A stretch of 64,000 nt of DNA from Oscillospiraceae bacterium (lineage in GTDB: Bacteria > Bacillota > Clostridia > Oscillospirales > Ruminococcaceae), in assembly GCA_024404915.1 (NCBI GenBank), contig JAKSPJ010000012.1, forward strand, positions 1-64,000. The letters run 5' to 3'. The stretch's first letter is position 1, and each line of letters starts with the position of its first letter. A program made the translations under genes and the position numbers. The notes beneath the pieces are model-generated. The model had not been told where the DNA came from. It searched no databases and worked only from the letters and a program-made list of their open reading frames with translations. This document shows, one piece after another, positions 25,704-33,803 of the stretch.

Positions 25704-26745
25704 TTGAATTCTCCGTCCTTCTCGTTTGTTTTATTAGAACTTGCAGTGGTTTTGGTGACAGCTTTCTAAAGTTGAAATGATCAGAATACCTGAAAGTTCT
25801 CTTCAGATTTGAGTTTGTGTGAAATGAATTGATTGAGATAGTGGCAGTTGCAGTTGTAGTGCCGTACCATCTGCCGGTGGTAGTAGCTACAGTGGTAGTA
25901 GCTGCAGTGGTAGTACCGTACCACCTGCCGGTGGTAGTAGCTGCAGTTGTAGTGCCGTACCATCTGCCGGTGGTGGTAGCTGCAGTTGTAGTGCCGTACC
26001 ATCTGCCGGTGGTGGTAGCTGCAGTGGTAGTGCCGTACCATCTGCCGGTAGTGGTAGCTGCAGTTGTAGTGCCGGACCATCTGCCGGTAGTGGTAGCTGT
26101 TGTAGTGCCGGACCATCTGCTGGTGATGGTAGCTGCAGTTGTAGTACCGTACCATCTGCCGGTGGTGGTAGCTGCAGTGGTAGTGCCGGACCATCTGCTG
26201 GTGATGGTTGCTGCAGTGGTAGTTATAGTCGTAGTGGTGCCGTACCATCTGGTAGTCGTAATTGTAGTTTTGATCGTAGTAGTGGTCATGATCTGTGTAG
26301 AGTGTGCTGTAGTGGGGCTGGTCTGTGCAGAGAGTATGGTTGTGGGATTGCTCTGCGTGGTGCGTGTGGTAGTATTATTATTTGTCTGCTGTGCCTGTGT
26401 GGATGTCTGCACGGTACTGGTGTGGGATTCTGTTTCCCTTGTTGTAACAGAAACACTGTTTTCTGTCTGCAATGGCGTTGTATATGTTGTCATCATACTT
26501 GTAACTATTGTGCTTCCGCTGGCTGTGGTTTCCGATTGCACCACATCGGGATTGCTGACTTCCACAGGAACTGATTTCAACATGGGATACAGCACCGCAA
26601 GCATACCGATGACAATGCAGGCAGCCACACTGGAGATGACTGTCCAAACTATTTTATTTTGTCTGACGGTCGGAATGGCAAAGGCGCTGTCCAGTGTTTC
26701 ATCAGGTAAATCATTCATCAGATTGAGTAGTCTTTCTGCATTCAC
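25690..26745 (-). CDS. Anti-sigma-like membrane protein with RWYG-Thr repeats
   Basis: A 351-residue protein encoded directly after the ECF sigma factor, overlapping it by GTGA; its start is GTG. The N-terminal 35 residues (MNAERLLNLMNDLPDETLDSAF) look like a sigma-binding segment, a single transmembrane helix follows (about 33-52), and the rest should be extracellular: Thr/Ser-rich, ending in ten copies of a 13-residue repeat GRWYGTTTAATTT. The repeat is probably glycosylated or binds carbohydrate through its Trp/Tyr. The last 48 residues, after the repeats, have a different, basic composition. Anti-sigma function rests on position and architecture; no zinc-binding ZAS motif is present. Confidence 0.75.
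   Translation of the reverse strand: MNAERLLNLMNDLPDETLDSAFAIPTVRQNKIVWTVISSVAACIVIGMLAVLYPMLKSVPVEVSNPDVVQSETTASGSTIVTSMMTTYTTPLQTENSVSVTTRETESHTSTVQTSTQAQQTNNNTTTRTTQSNPTTILSAQTSPTTAHSTQIMTTTTIKTTITTTRWYGTTTTITTTAATITSRWSGTTTAATTTGRWYGTTTAATITSRWSGTTTATTTGRWSGTTTAATTTGRWYGTTTAATTTGRWYGTTTAATTTGRWYGTTTAATTTGRWYGTTTAATTTVATTTGRWYGTTTATATISINSFHTNSNLKRTFRYSDHFNFRKLSPKPLQVLIKQTRRTENSNETV
25858..26260 (-). repeat. Ten tandem 39-bp repeats coding for GRWYGTTTAATTT
   Basis: Ten Arg-Trp codon pairs mark ten units; most are 39 bp and differ at few bases. Central copies (RWYG) are near identical, outer copies read SRWSG. Length changes by whole units keep the frame, so copy number can vary without breaking the gene. 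Confidence 0.9.
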
Positions 26746-27293
26746 AGTAATCCCTCCTTTTTCAGGTGCTTCTGAAGATTCTGCCGAACACGATGCAAAG
26801 TTACCTTCACATTATTCTCTGACAAATGATACTCTTCTGCAATATCTGCAATGGAACACAATCGCCAATACCGTTTCATAAACAATTCTTTTTTTGTATC
26901 GGAAAGTGTATTCAGAAACGCATTTACAGCAGACAGCATTTCCCTGTTTTCCACTTCAGATTCTGTATTATTCGATCCCGCCAGTATTTCAGCCAGTTCA
27001 TCGATTGCGCATTCATATTCTCCGTTTCCACGTTTAACACTGTGTTTTTTGCGGTATTGATCCAGGGCGATATTACGCAGTATTCTAAAAATAAAGGCTT
27101 TCAGATTTTCAGGGCATGCTGGCGGAATGGCATTCCATATGGCAAGCAGTGTATCATTCCAGCATTCTTCTGCGTCCTCCTGATTCCGCAGAATATTATA
27201 GGCAAATGACATACACATACTGCCGTATTCTGCTTGCATATCGGATAAACCCTGTTCGTCTCTTTGAAACAGTCGTTGTACAATATTAGGCAA
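26742..27293 (-). CDS. ECF (group 4) RNA polymerase sigma factor
   Basis: A 183-residue sigma-70 factor with region 2 (YGSMCMSFAYNILRNQEDAEECWNDTLLAIWNAIP, including the DAEE core-binding motif) and region 4 (LSDTKKELFMKRYW..SIADIAEEYHLSENNVKVTLHRVRQNL), and lacking regions 1 and 3, which defines the ECF group. It starts with TTG at 27293 behind a GGAGGTG. It should be held inactive by the repeat protein encoded downstream and released by an external signal. An ECF-type promoter just upstream predicts that it transcribes its own operon. Targets outside this operon are unknown; no second copy of the promoter was recognised in the window. Confidence 0.95.
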   Translation of the reverse strand: MPNIVQRLFQRDEQGLSDMQAEYGSMCMSFAYNILRNQEDAEECWNDTLLAIWNAIPPACPENLKAFIFRILRNIALDQYRKKHSVKRGNGEYECAIDELAEILAGSNNTESEVENREMLSAVNAFLNTLSDTKKELFMKRYWRLCSIADIAEEYHLSENNVKVTLHRVRQNLQKHLKKEGLL

Positions 27294-27315
27294 TTTTATA
27301 CACCTCCACTTATGA

Positions 27316-27341
27316 GACGTAAACAGGAGGAAAAGGTTACA
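27316..27341 (-). promoter_or_regulatory. Predicted ECF promoter driving its own sigma operon
   Basis: On the minus strand TGTAAC (27336-27341), 16 bp, CGTC (27316-27319). This is the TGAAAC-N16-CGT pattern of autoregulated ECF sigma factors. The predicted leader is only about 15 nt and contains the GGAGGTG ribosome binding site. No sigma-A promoter was seen here. Confidence 0.7.
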
Positions 27342-27399
27342 TATCTTCGCATAGATATTTGTGCAGGATACCTGGGTTTCTGTTTTGGGACTTTTTCAT

Positions 27400-29607
27400 T
27401 TATTGCACAGCAATCCAATCTCTTTTGGCAAGGGCAAGATCCAAGCCGTTAATTTTGCCGTCAGAGTTATAATCAAGGGCATTGCCGTTAACATTTTGTC
27501 CCATGAGCCATTTTTGCAGTCTGTGGATATATTGCACGGTGAATGCTTCATTATGCAGTGTGCAGGAACATTCTTTATCCCCCTCTGCCTGATAGACACG
27601 CACATAGTCAATTTGCATTTCAGAAGGAACAGATGCAGCATCCGGTGTAATTCCACCGTCAAAATTGCCGCCTGCCGCAAGGTTCAGAATAATACAGAAT
27701 TCCTGGTCAAATGGTGCGTATGGATTATCGGGAGCAGCTGCGGAATACCATTCTTCCGCAGGGATGACAGAATAGCAGATGCCGTCCACATACCAGCGTA
27801 TTTTATCCTTTTCCCAGATACAGCTGTAAATATGATAATCGTCAGCGTAAGTTGTATCCTCTGGGAACAGATATGTGTTGCCGGTGTTTTTATTCGCAGG
27901 CCATGTGCCGCCGTAATGAATGGTACCATAGATTTCATTCTGGACTCTGCCCTTTGCCTCCATTACGTCTATTTCACCGGAGGCTGCCCATGTGCCGTAA
28001 ACATTGTCATTCGGCAGCATCCAGAGGGCAGGCCAGATGCCGTTTCCAACCGGAAGCCTGGCACAGAAATCAATGCGCCCATATTTAAAACTGAACTTGT
28101 CACGGGAAATGAGCTTTCCGGAGGAATAGGGTGCAGTTCTGTTGGCGTCCTGGGGGAAGATTTTGGGCTCGCTCAGCAGTTTCAGTGTGAGGACACCATC
28201 TTTCACATAGGAATTATCAGGGCTGTCTGTATAATACTCCAGTTCATTGTTGCCCCATCCCCATGTATTGGGGTCATCTCCCAGATAATAGCCTGTTTCA
28301 TGGGTCCAGTAATCTGTATTGATAGATGTGCCGCTGAATTCGTCATTCCAGATGAGATTCCATCCCTCAAGCTTTTCGTCAGGAGAAGATGCCATTTCCA
28401 GTTTTTCCACATAGTGGGGGTTGGGCCTTGGTGCGTCTGGATTGCCTGTCAGATGGTATGTAATGTAGTTTGTGCCGCATGTATGTCCCTTGATGCCGTC
28501 CGTAGGATATCCGATGCGGATTTGCATATCCTCTGTAATCGGCTGAAACCAGAGACCATAGATCCCGTCAGCCCAGTACCCCCACTGATTGGCGGTGCTG
28601 GAAAAACTGTATCCGTTATTCCGATAGAGGAACCCGCTTGCGGTATCATCCAGGGAAATCCATTTGCCGTTTTGCAGCACTTCGTATACAAATGCATCCA
28701 GTTCAGACTGCACAGGATATCCGCCGTCAATTTTTGGAAGAGAGATTCCAACAGCGCCTTTTTTGTCTGCGTTAACAGCGGTATCCCCGGAAACCGTCAG
28801 GGTAAATGCGGTTCTTTTCGGTATATCAAATAGAATTGTGTAATCACAGAATGCATCCGGATTGCTTTTTGACTGTAGACGGATATAGGTTGTTTCCGAT
28901 ACTGTAAACCAATATCCGCCTGGTCCATCCTGGAACTGTCCGAAATTCTGATCATATATCCATCCGCTGGCAGCATTGTTGTCAAGGTTCATCCAGGTAC
29001 CATCTTTTGCTTTTACAAACAGCAGCAGATCATCTGCAACCTGTTCATATGTGACAGCTGCATCACCATTGAATACGGGATATGTGAACCCGGAACCGCC
29101 GGTGGCACCTGCTGTTAATACCGGTCCCTGTGTCGGAGTCATGGACTGAATCACAGCTGCATCCAGTTTCGTGAATTCCAGAGTGTAATTCAGTGTAATT
29201 GTCGGATTGGATTTTGATGCCAGCTGAATCTCGGTTGTCTCATCAACCATGAACCAATAGCCTGTAAAACCGGCATCAAACCAATGTCCCCAGTTCTGGT
29301 TGTAAACAAAAGCATCCAGTGAATCAATATCTTTCCACTGTGTTCCAACCTTGATATTTACCATCAGGTCATCTGCGACATCTTCCCAGGAAGCATTTCC
29401 TTGGTTGAAGATGGGCATCACAAATCCGTATGAAGCATTTCTGACGCCGGATTCCGAAAGAACAGGACCATCATTTGCAGAATAATACTCCATGCTTACG
29501 ATGGGACTGCCGACAGCCGCAGCAGCCTGCGCTGCATTCATTTCAGGAGCAGGCGCAGACAACATCAATGCACATGCAGTACAGATACAAATATAACGAT
29601 AATTCAT
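27400..29607 (-). CDS. GH16 beta-glucanase with a half dockerin
   Basis: A 735-residue secreted enzyme hydrolysing beta-1,3 and/or beta-1,3-1,4-glucans. After a signal peptide (1-32) come three Ig-like modules of about 110 residues (about 38-147, 153-260 and 265-388; the first two close on the same SKSNP motif). The GH16 catalytic domain (about 410-675) holds the motif GEIDVMEAKG, with nucleophile Glu-545 and acid/base Glu-550. The C-terminus looks like a dockerin with only its second calcium loop (DYNSDGKINGLDLALAKR); the first loop is missing before HRLQKWLMG. The ATG at 29607 has GAAAGG upstream. Whether the half dockerin binds cohesin is open. Confidence 0.88.
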   Translation of the reverse strand: MNYRYICICTACALMLSAPAPEMNAAQAAAAVGSPIVSMEYYSANDGPVLSESGVRNASYGFVMPIFNQGNASWEDVADDLMVNIKVGTQWKDIDSLDAFVYNQNWGHWFDAGFTGYWFMVDETTEIQLASKSNPTITLNYTLEFTKLDAAVIQSMTPTQGPVLTAGATGGSGFTYPVFNGDAAVTYEQVADDLLLFVKAKDGTWMNLDNNAASGWIYDQNFGQFQDGPGGYWFTVSETTYIRLQSKSNPDAFCDYTILFDIPKRTAFTLTVSGDTAVNADKKGAVGISLPKIDGGYPVQSELDAFVYEVLQNGKWISLDDTASGFLYRNNGYSFSSTANQWGYWADGIYGLWFQPITEDMQIRIGYPTDGIKGHTCGTNYITYHLTGNPDAPRPNPHYVEKLEMASSPDEKLEGWNLIWNDEFSGTSINTDYWTHETGYYLGDDPNTWGWGNNELEYYTDSPDNSYVKDGVLTLKLLSEPKIFPQDANRTAPYSSGKLISRDKFSFKYGRIDFCARLPVGNGIWPALWMLPNDNVYGTWAASGEIDVMEAKGRVQNEIYGTIHYGGTWPANKNTGNTYLFPEDTTYADDYHIYSCIWEKDKIRWYVDGICYSVIPAEEWYSAAAPDNPYAPFDQEFCIILNLAAGGNFDGGITPDAASVPSEMQIDYVRVYQAEGDKECSCTLHNEAFTVQYIHRLQKWLMGQNVNGNALDYNSDGKINGLDLALAKRDWIAVQ

Positions 29608-29667
29608 ATAAAACACCTTTCTCAATAGAATGTGGATATTGTTCTTGTTCAGGGAGAAAAGAGTTTA

Positions 29668-29693
29668 GCGCAAGCATTTCAGAAAGCTTGTGC
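29668..29693. repeat. Partial copy of the intergenic hairpin repeat
   Basis: GCGCAAGC and GCTTGTGC flank a ten-base centre. The sequence matches the first hairpin of the element at 14765 (GCGCAAGC...AAAGCTTG), with decay. The other three hairpins are absent. Confidence 0.45.
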
Positions 29694-29767
29694 AAAAAGG
29701 AGTGTATTTCTCAACGGACAGCGAAATTACATTTTCAAAAGCATTTGTGCCATAAGAGTCGGCCGTA

Positions 29768-30334
29768 TCAATAGGAATTCTTATACCATATATGATGATT
29801 CTGATACCGAATCAGCAGAATTTCATCCGGAAAGGGCGTGCCGTCACTTTCCAGAATATACTTACCATCTTCCAGGTAGAATGCAATTTTGTGTCCATCC
29901 CGACTGATGTTAAATGCATCTTTCAGATAAACCAGTTTGTATCCTGCGGAAGCATCGATTTTCCGAAAATCAGGGAGAAAGATTTTTTTGGACATGGTAC
30001 TGAGAAATGTAATTATTCCAATGATAATTGATGCAATTACGATGGTCTTCATCGGAACATATCTTCTTCTGCTGCCATATCGAGGTCTTCTTTTTCCATC
30101 GGCAACCATATAGAATCCCATTACCATAGACACAGCACAGGCAGCAATGCTAAGGACAAAGGGAGAAAGCCAGGATGGCGTATAGAGCGCAGCATCCTTT
30201 CTGACCAGTGCCAGAAATTCATAGGGCAAAGGCTGCCAGAGTGAGCATTCTGCGGAAGAAACATATCTTTGCTCTTCTTTGGAAAGTCCCCGGTCCTTGA
30301 ATTTCACTATTTTCGAATAAAAATCATATGCCAT
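29768..30334 (-). CDS. Two-helix membrane protein, function unknown
   Basis: A 188-residue protein with a soluble N-terminus (1-50), two hydrophobic segments (about 57-77 and 94-113) separated by the basic loop RRPRYGSRRRYVP, and a soluble C-terminal half containing GHKIAFYLEDGKYILESDG. I recognise no family. It has a plausible AAGGGG binding site and sits alone between the GH16 gene and a divergent DUF3592 protein gene. Its layout resembles the neighbouring DUF3592 protein only in general size and topology. Confidence is in the gene being real, not in a function. Confidence 0.6.
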   Translation of the reverse strand: MAYDFYSKIVKFKDRGLSKEEQRYVSSAECSLWQPLPYEFLALVRKDAALYTPSWLSPFVLSIAACAVSMVMGFYMVADGKRRPRYGSRRRYVPMKTIVIASIIIGIITFLSTMSKKIFLPDFRKIDASAGYKLVYLKDAFNISRDGHKIAFYLEDGKYILESDGTPFPDEILLIRYQNHHIWYKNSY

Positions 30335-30497
30335 ATAATTCCCCTTTCATAAGCATTTTATGCATATAATAACTCCTTTTATTATATCTGTAAAACGAAT
30401 CTTTGTCAAGCAGAACAGGAAGGAAAACCTCTTTCAGAAATACAGCGAAGAATAAATTATATCATTTGCCAATATATGTTTCATTGATGAACAGACC

Positions 30498-30526
30498 TTG
30501 CATTTTAAATGAATATGTGTTATACT
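30498..30526 (+). promoter_or_regulatory. Sigma-A promoter of the DUF3592 gene
   Basis: TTGCAT, 17 bp, TATACT, ending 52 bp before the start codon. AAAGGAGG gives the binding site. Confidence 0.75.
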
Positions 30527-30578
30527 AATACACATAACAACATAGTGATAGTATCACTGTGAGCAAAAGGAGGATTCT

Positions 30579-31031
30579 ATGCGTAAAACATTCCAATCCA
30601 TTATTTTTATTGTTGTGGGTGCTTTGGTTGCAGTCTTCGGACTTACTATGTATGTCAGAGAAAAACAGATTGAAACTGTCTGTTCATCCAGTACATCCGG
30701 CGTAATTACGGATGTGCGGTCTTTTTCAATCTCCAGACAACGCAAAAAGCATACTAAAAAACCTTCGGTTTCTTATTCCAAAGAACAATATGTTCCGGAA
30801 GCCACCTACACGATCGGTGATATTTCTTATACTGTAGAAGGGGATGGTCTGAATGAACCGGTATCAGAAGGAGAAACAGTTACAATTATGTATAATCCTT
30901 CTGATCCGTCAGAGGCATATATTCTGGACTATTACAACAATGCCTATGGTTTTATAACTCTCTTTGGTGCAGCGTTTGTCGTTTTGGGAATTCTGGCTGC
31001 CGTGGTGAAAAAAGGAAAACGGTATCACTGA
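30579..31031 (+). CDS. DUF3592-like membrane protein
   Basis: A 150-residue protein with an N-terminal helix (about 7-25), an extracytoplasmic domain and a C-terminal helix (about 126-143). The middle part has the family pattern SGVITDVRS...YVPEATYTIGDISYTVEG.....VSEGETVTIMYNPSDPSEAYI, a small beta-barrel between two helices. DUF3592 proteins are widespread and uncharacterised. It has its own promoter; the next gene begins 125 bp later on the same strand and may be co-transcribed. Confidence 0.75.
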   Translation: MRKTFQSIIFIVVGALVAVFGLTMYVREKQIETVCSSSTSGVITDVRSFSISRQRKKHTKKPSVSYSKEQYVPEATYTIGDISYTVEGDGLNEPVSEGETVTIMYNPSDPSEAYILDYYNNAYGFITLFGAAFVVLGILAAVVKKGKRYH

Positions 31032-31156
31032 TCTCATTCAGAAACTCACCGCATGCAGCGGTGGATTTGGCGTATATCAATTGCTATCTCAATCAGGATA
31101 CAGTATTTCAGATTGTATCCGAAGGATTTGGAAGAACATCTGAAAGAGGATTCAGC

Positions 31157-32446
31157 ATGAAAAAATATATCAAAACGATATCTATATACACTGCTGTGTT
31201 TGCAGCTGCGGTTTTCTTGTGCACCTTATTGCTGGTATTATCCGCAATGATTCCCCGTCAGGCAATCAAGGAAAACATGCAGAGATCATCGGAGTATCTT
31301 GCAGGATGTGATTTGTTTACCCGTATCAATGACAATATAAACGGCAGTGTCATTGATCACTATGCAGATACTATTCTGTTAGAAATTGCCTATGCTTATG
31401 ACAGTGAACATCCGTTGAAATCCGTGATGTGGGCGAAATACTATCCATCATTTTTAAAGAGTGAGGTTCATGGCCTGATGGGTGAAATAGATGGAACATA
31501 TACCCCATTTCAGCAATATCTGCGCTATTGGCACGGCTCAACAGTGATTGTACAATGCATGCATCTGTTTACCGATTTGCCGGGCATGTATATCTGCAAT
31601 GCAATTCTTATGGTGCTGTTGACTGCAATTTTGCTATTTGTGCTGTTTCGATATAATGAAAAAGCAATAGCATTTGGTACCATTCTATCGCTGTGTGCAG
31701 TAGGGATCTGGTTTGTCCCGTTATCTCTGGAATATACATGGACGATTCTGATTATGCTGATCGTTTCCATTCTGGCTGTTTTTCTGGAGAAAAAGAATAA
31801 AGCAGCTGCATTGCCATTCTTATTTTTTATCAGCGGCATCGTCACCAATTATATGGATTTTCTCACGACTGAAACCCTTTCAATGCTTATGCCCCTTTTA
31901 TATATCATTGCGCTGCGTCATAAAAGGAGAACAATTTCAAAAAAGGATTGTCTTGATTATGCAAAATATGCACTGCTCTGGAGTATCGGTTATGTAGGCA
32001 TGTGGCTGATGAAGTGGGGGATTGCGGCTGTTGTTTTGCGGGAAAATACGATTCCTTATGTGAGTCAGCACATCGCAGAACGCCTTGGTGGTCAGGTAGA
32101 TAATCTTTCTCCTCCCGGATTCCTCGCAGGCGCACTTTATCGCAATATCAAATGTTTGTTTCCTCTGGGATATGGAAAAATCGGTTTCCTGGTTGGTCTG
32201 CTGCTGATAACAGGGATAATCGCAGCCTTTTTCAGAAAAAAAGAAGGCCGTGATAGATTGTATATAGGTTGTCTGTTTCTCATTGCATTTGTTCCGTATG
32301 TTCGTTTTCTGATTTTGCACAATCATGCATATCTGCACTATTTCTTCACATATCGTGCGCAGGCGGCCGCTGTGTTTGCTGTTTATCTCATTCTCATGGA
32401 ATCCGTAGATTGTAAGCTGCCGTATCTGAAGGCATTTATGAAGTGA
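31157..32446 (+). CDS. Polytopic membrane protein, glycosyltransferase-like topology
   Basis: A 429-residue integral membrane protein with about ten hydrophobic segments: one near the N-terminus, a long extracytoplasmic loop (about 35-130; YLAGCDLFTRINDN...), then clustered helices to the end. The layout resembles lipid-linked sugar transferases of the GT-C fold (one helix, a large loop, many helices), but I see no signature catalytic DxE/ExD pair that I can defend. The ATG at 31157 (MKKYIKTIS) is chosen for GAGG upstream; the longer frame to 31061 lacks a site. It ends near a shared terminator. Function unknown. Confidence 0.65.
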   Translation: MKKYIKTISIYTAVFAAAVFLCTLLLVLSAMIPRQAIKENMQRSSEYLAGCDLFTRINDNINGSVIDHYADTILLEIAYAYDSEHPLKSVMWAKYYPSFLKSEVHGLMGEIDGTYTPFQQYLRYWHGSTVIVQCMHLFTDLPGMYICNAILMVLLTAILLFVLFRYNEKAIAFGTILSLCAVGIWFVPLSLEYTWTILIMLIVSILAVFLEKKNKAAALPFLFFISGIVTNYMDFLTTETLSMLMPLLYIIALRHKRRTISKKDCLDYAKYALLWSIGYVGMWLMKWGIAAVVLRENTIPYVSQHIAERLGGQVDNLSPPGFLAGALYRNIKCLFPLGYGKIGFLVGLLLITGIIAAFFRKKEGRDRLYIGCLFLIAFVPYVRFLILHNHAYLHYFFTYRAQAAAVFAVYLILMESVDCKLPYLKAFMK

Positions 32447-32760
32447 CAGCGGGTCACCTCCACAAACCTCAGAATATCGGCAGTTAGTGTATTCGCTGCT
32501 GCGGTATCTCTCATGGCATGCAGGCTCTTGAGAATAGTATGTGCAAAAGCATTATTTCCCAAAGCCGCCCATAAAATAATATCCTCTTTTTTCAGAGGCG
32601 AAGCATCTTATGACGTTTTGCCGGAACATGTGCGCAGAATATCAAAAACTGACACCTCCGCCGGGAAGTGTCAGTTTATTTTATGCCATTTTATCCTTCA
32701 AATAATGGTGTGTCTGCTCTTGCCAAAAGATGATTTCAAAGCTCATGTGGCTGCGCTCTT
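32447..32760. other. Convergent intergenic region
   Basis: About 315 bp between two convergent genes. The only clear structure is the shared terminator at 32645-32677. Confidence 0.6.
32645..32677. terminator. Bidirectional terminator between convergent genes
   Basis: AAACTGACAC pairs with GTGTCAGTTT over a 12-base loop, with A-rich and T-rich flanks. It can end both the plus-strand membrane protein gene and the minus-strand AEC transporter gene. Confidence 0.85.
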
Positions 32761-33735
32761 TTATCGAATACAGATCCATATCATCAAGGGGAATGAAACC
32801 AGTGAAAACAGTGTTGTCAGAAAAATTCCCTTAGAAGCAAGCTGTTCATTTCCGTGGTATTCTGTAGCGAATAGTGCAGTGGTATTTGCCACGGGCATAC
32901 AAACCATCAGAAGCAGAGTCGGGGCGAGAATTCTGTCATTGATAAAAGGATGAATGATGTACCAGAATACCAAGGGAATGGCGAGCTGACGAACCAGCAC
33001 ATACAGAATCATTTTTACATCGGTAAACATGGTGTTGATTCTGACACCGCTGAGATTTGCGCCCACCACCATCATTGCCAGGGGAGAAGTCAGGCTGCCC
33101 AGTGTATCACAGGTTTCAGCAATAATGGATGGCAGCGGAATGCGAAAAACAAAAATCAATACACCGACGGCAGTACACAATACAGCAGGCGTAAGTAGCA
33201 GTTTTTTCCATGGCAGTGTTCTCATGGTTTTCATGAGGGAACCATTGCTGTTAGATAAGCTGTTTCCTGACATCAGAACCACACCGAATGTATATACAAA
33301 GATATTGAACATGCTATTCAGGATAGCTGCATAGAACAGGCCTTCTGTGCCATAAACGGACTGTACCACAGGAAAACCCATAAAACCGATATTTCCAAAG
33401 ATGGTCATGAACAGATACACTTTTTTGTCTTGTCTGGAAGGCCGCAGCAGTGCAATGAATATCACAGAAAGAAAAATCAGAATGATATAGAATGCAAAGG
33501 AAACCAGAAACAGTGAACCAACACTATATTTCAGGGAATCCGCCTGTTCCTTTGCCATAAGCATACGGTCATAAAATGCATCAATCATCATCATCGGCGT
33601 GGTGACATACAGAAGCATTTTAGTCAGTTTTTGTTTGGTGTGAATATCCAATATATTGACTTTGGCCAGAATCGTGCCCAGGCAGAGTATGAGAAATAAT
33701 TTGCACATCTGGTTAATGACCACAGTAATATCCAT
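32761..33735 (-). CDS. AEC-family (auxin efflux carrier type) transporter
   Basis: A 324-residue secondary transporter with about ten helices in two related halves. The N-terminal half starts VVINQMCKLFLILCLGTILAKVNIL and holds the conserved VTTPMMMIDAFYD; the C-terminal half has LTSPLAMMVVGANLSGV and ends with PVANTTALFATEYHGNEQLASKGIFLTTLFSL, the family's substrate-site repeat. Bacterial members move organic anions such as malate or amino-acid derivatives. The ATG at 33735 has GAGGGAAA nine bases upstream. It follows rarA by 68 bp on the same strand and may be co-transcribed with it, although the functions are unrelated. Confidence 0.9.
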   Translation of the reverse strand: MDITVVINQMCKLFLILCLGTILAKVNILDIHTKQKLTKMLLYVTTPMMMIDAFYDRMLMAKEQADSLKYSVGSLFLVSFAFYIILIFLSVIFIALLRPSRQDKKVYLFMTIFGNIGFMGFPVVQSVYGTEGLFYAAILNSMFNIFVYTFGVVLMSGNSLSNSNGSLMKTMRTLPWKKLLLTPAVLCTAVGVLIFVFRIPLPSIIAETCDTLGSLTSPLAMMVVGANLSGVRINTMFTDVKMILYVLVRQLAIPLVFWYIIHPFINDRILAPTLLLMVCMPVANTTALFATEYHGNEQLASKGIFLTTLFSLVSFPLMIWICIR

Positions 33736-33803
33736 TATGATTTCCCTCACAATACAATTTTGATTTGAAAACGCTTGAAAGCTTTACGCTATTTTGTTTA
33801 TCC

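Noticed and set aside
25858..26260. Regular 39-bp spacing that could suggest a CRISPR array
   Set aside because: Units are contiguous with no spacers, are in frame in a gene and differ by substitutions rather than by unique spacers; no cas genes are near.
25829..26881. A 350-codon plus-strand frame rich in Val, Ala and Pro opposite the repeat gene
   Set aside because: It is the antisense reading of the 39-bp repeat, low-complexity throughout and without a binding site; the minus-strand gene has overlaps with both neighbours and the right architecture.
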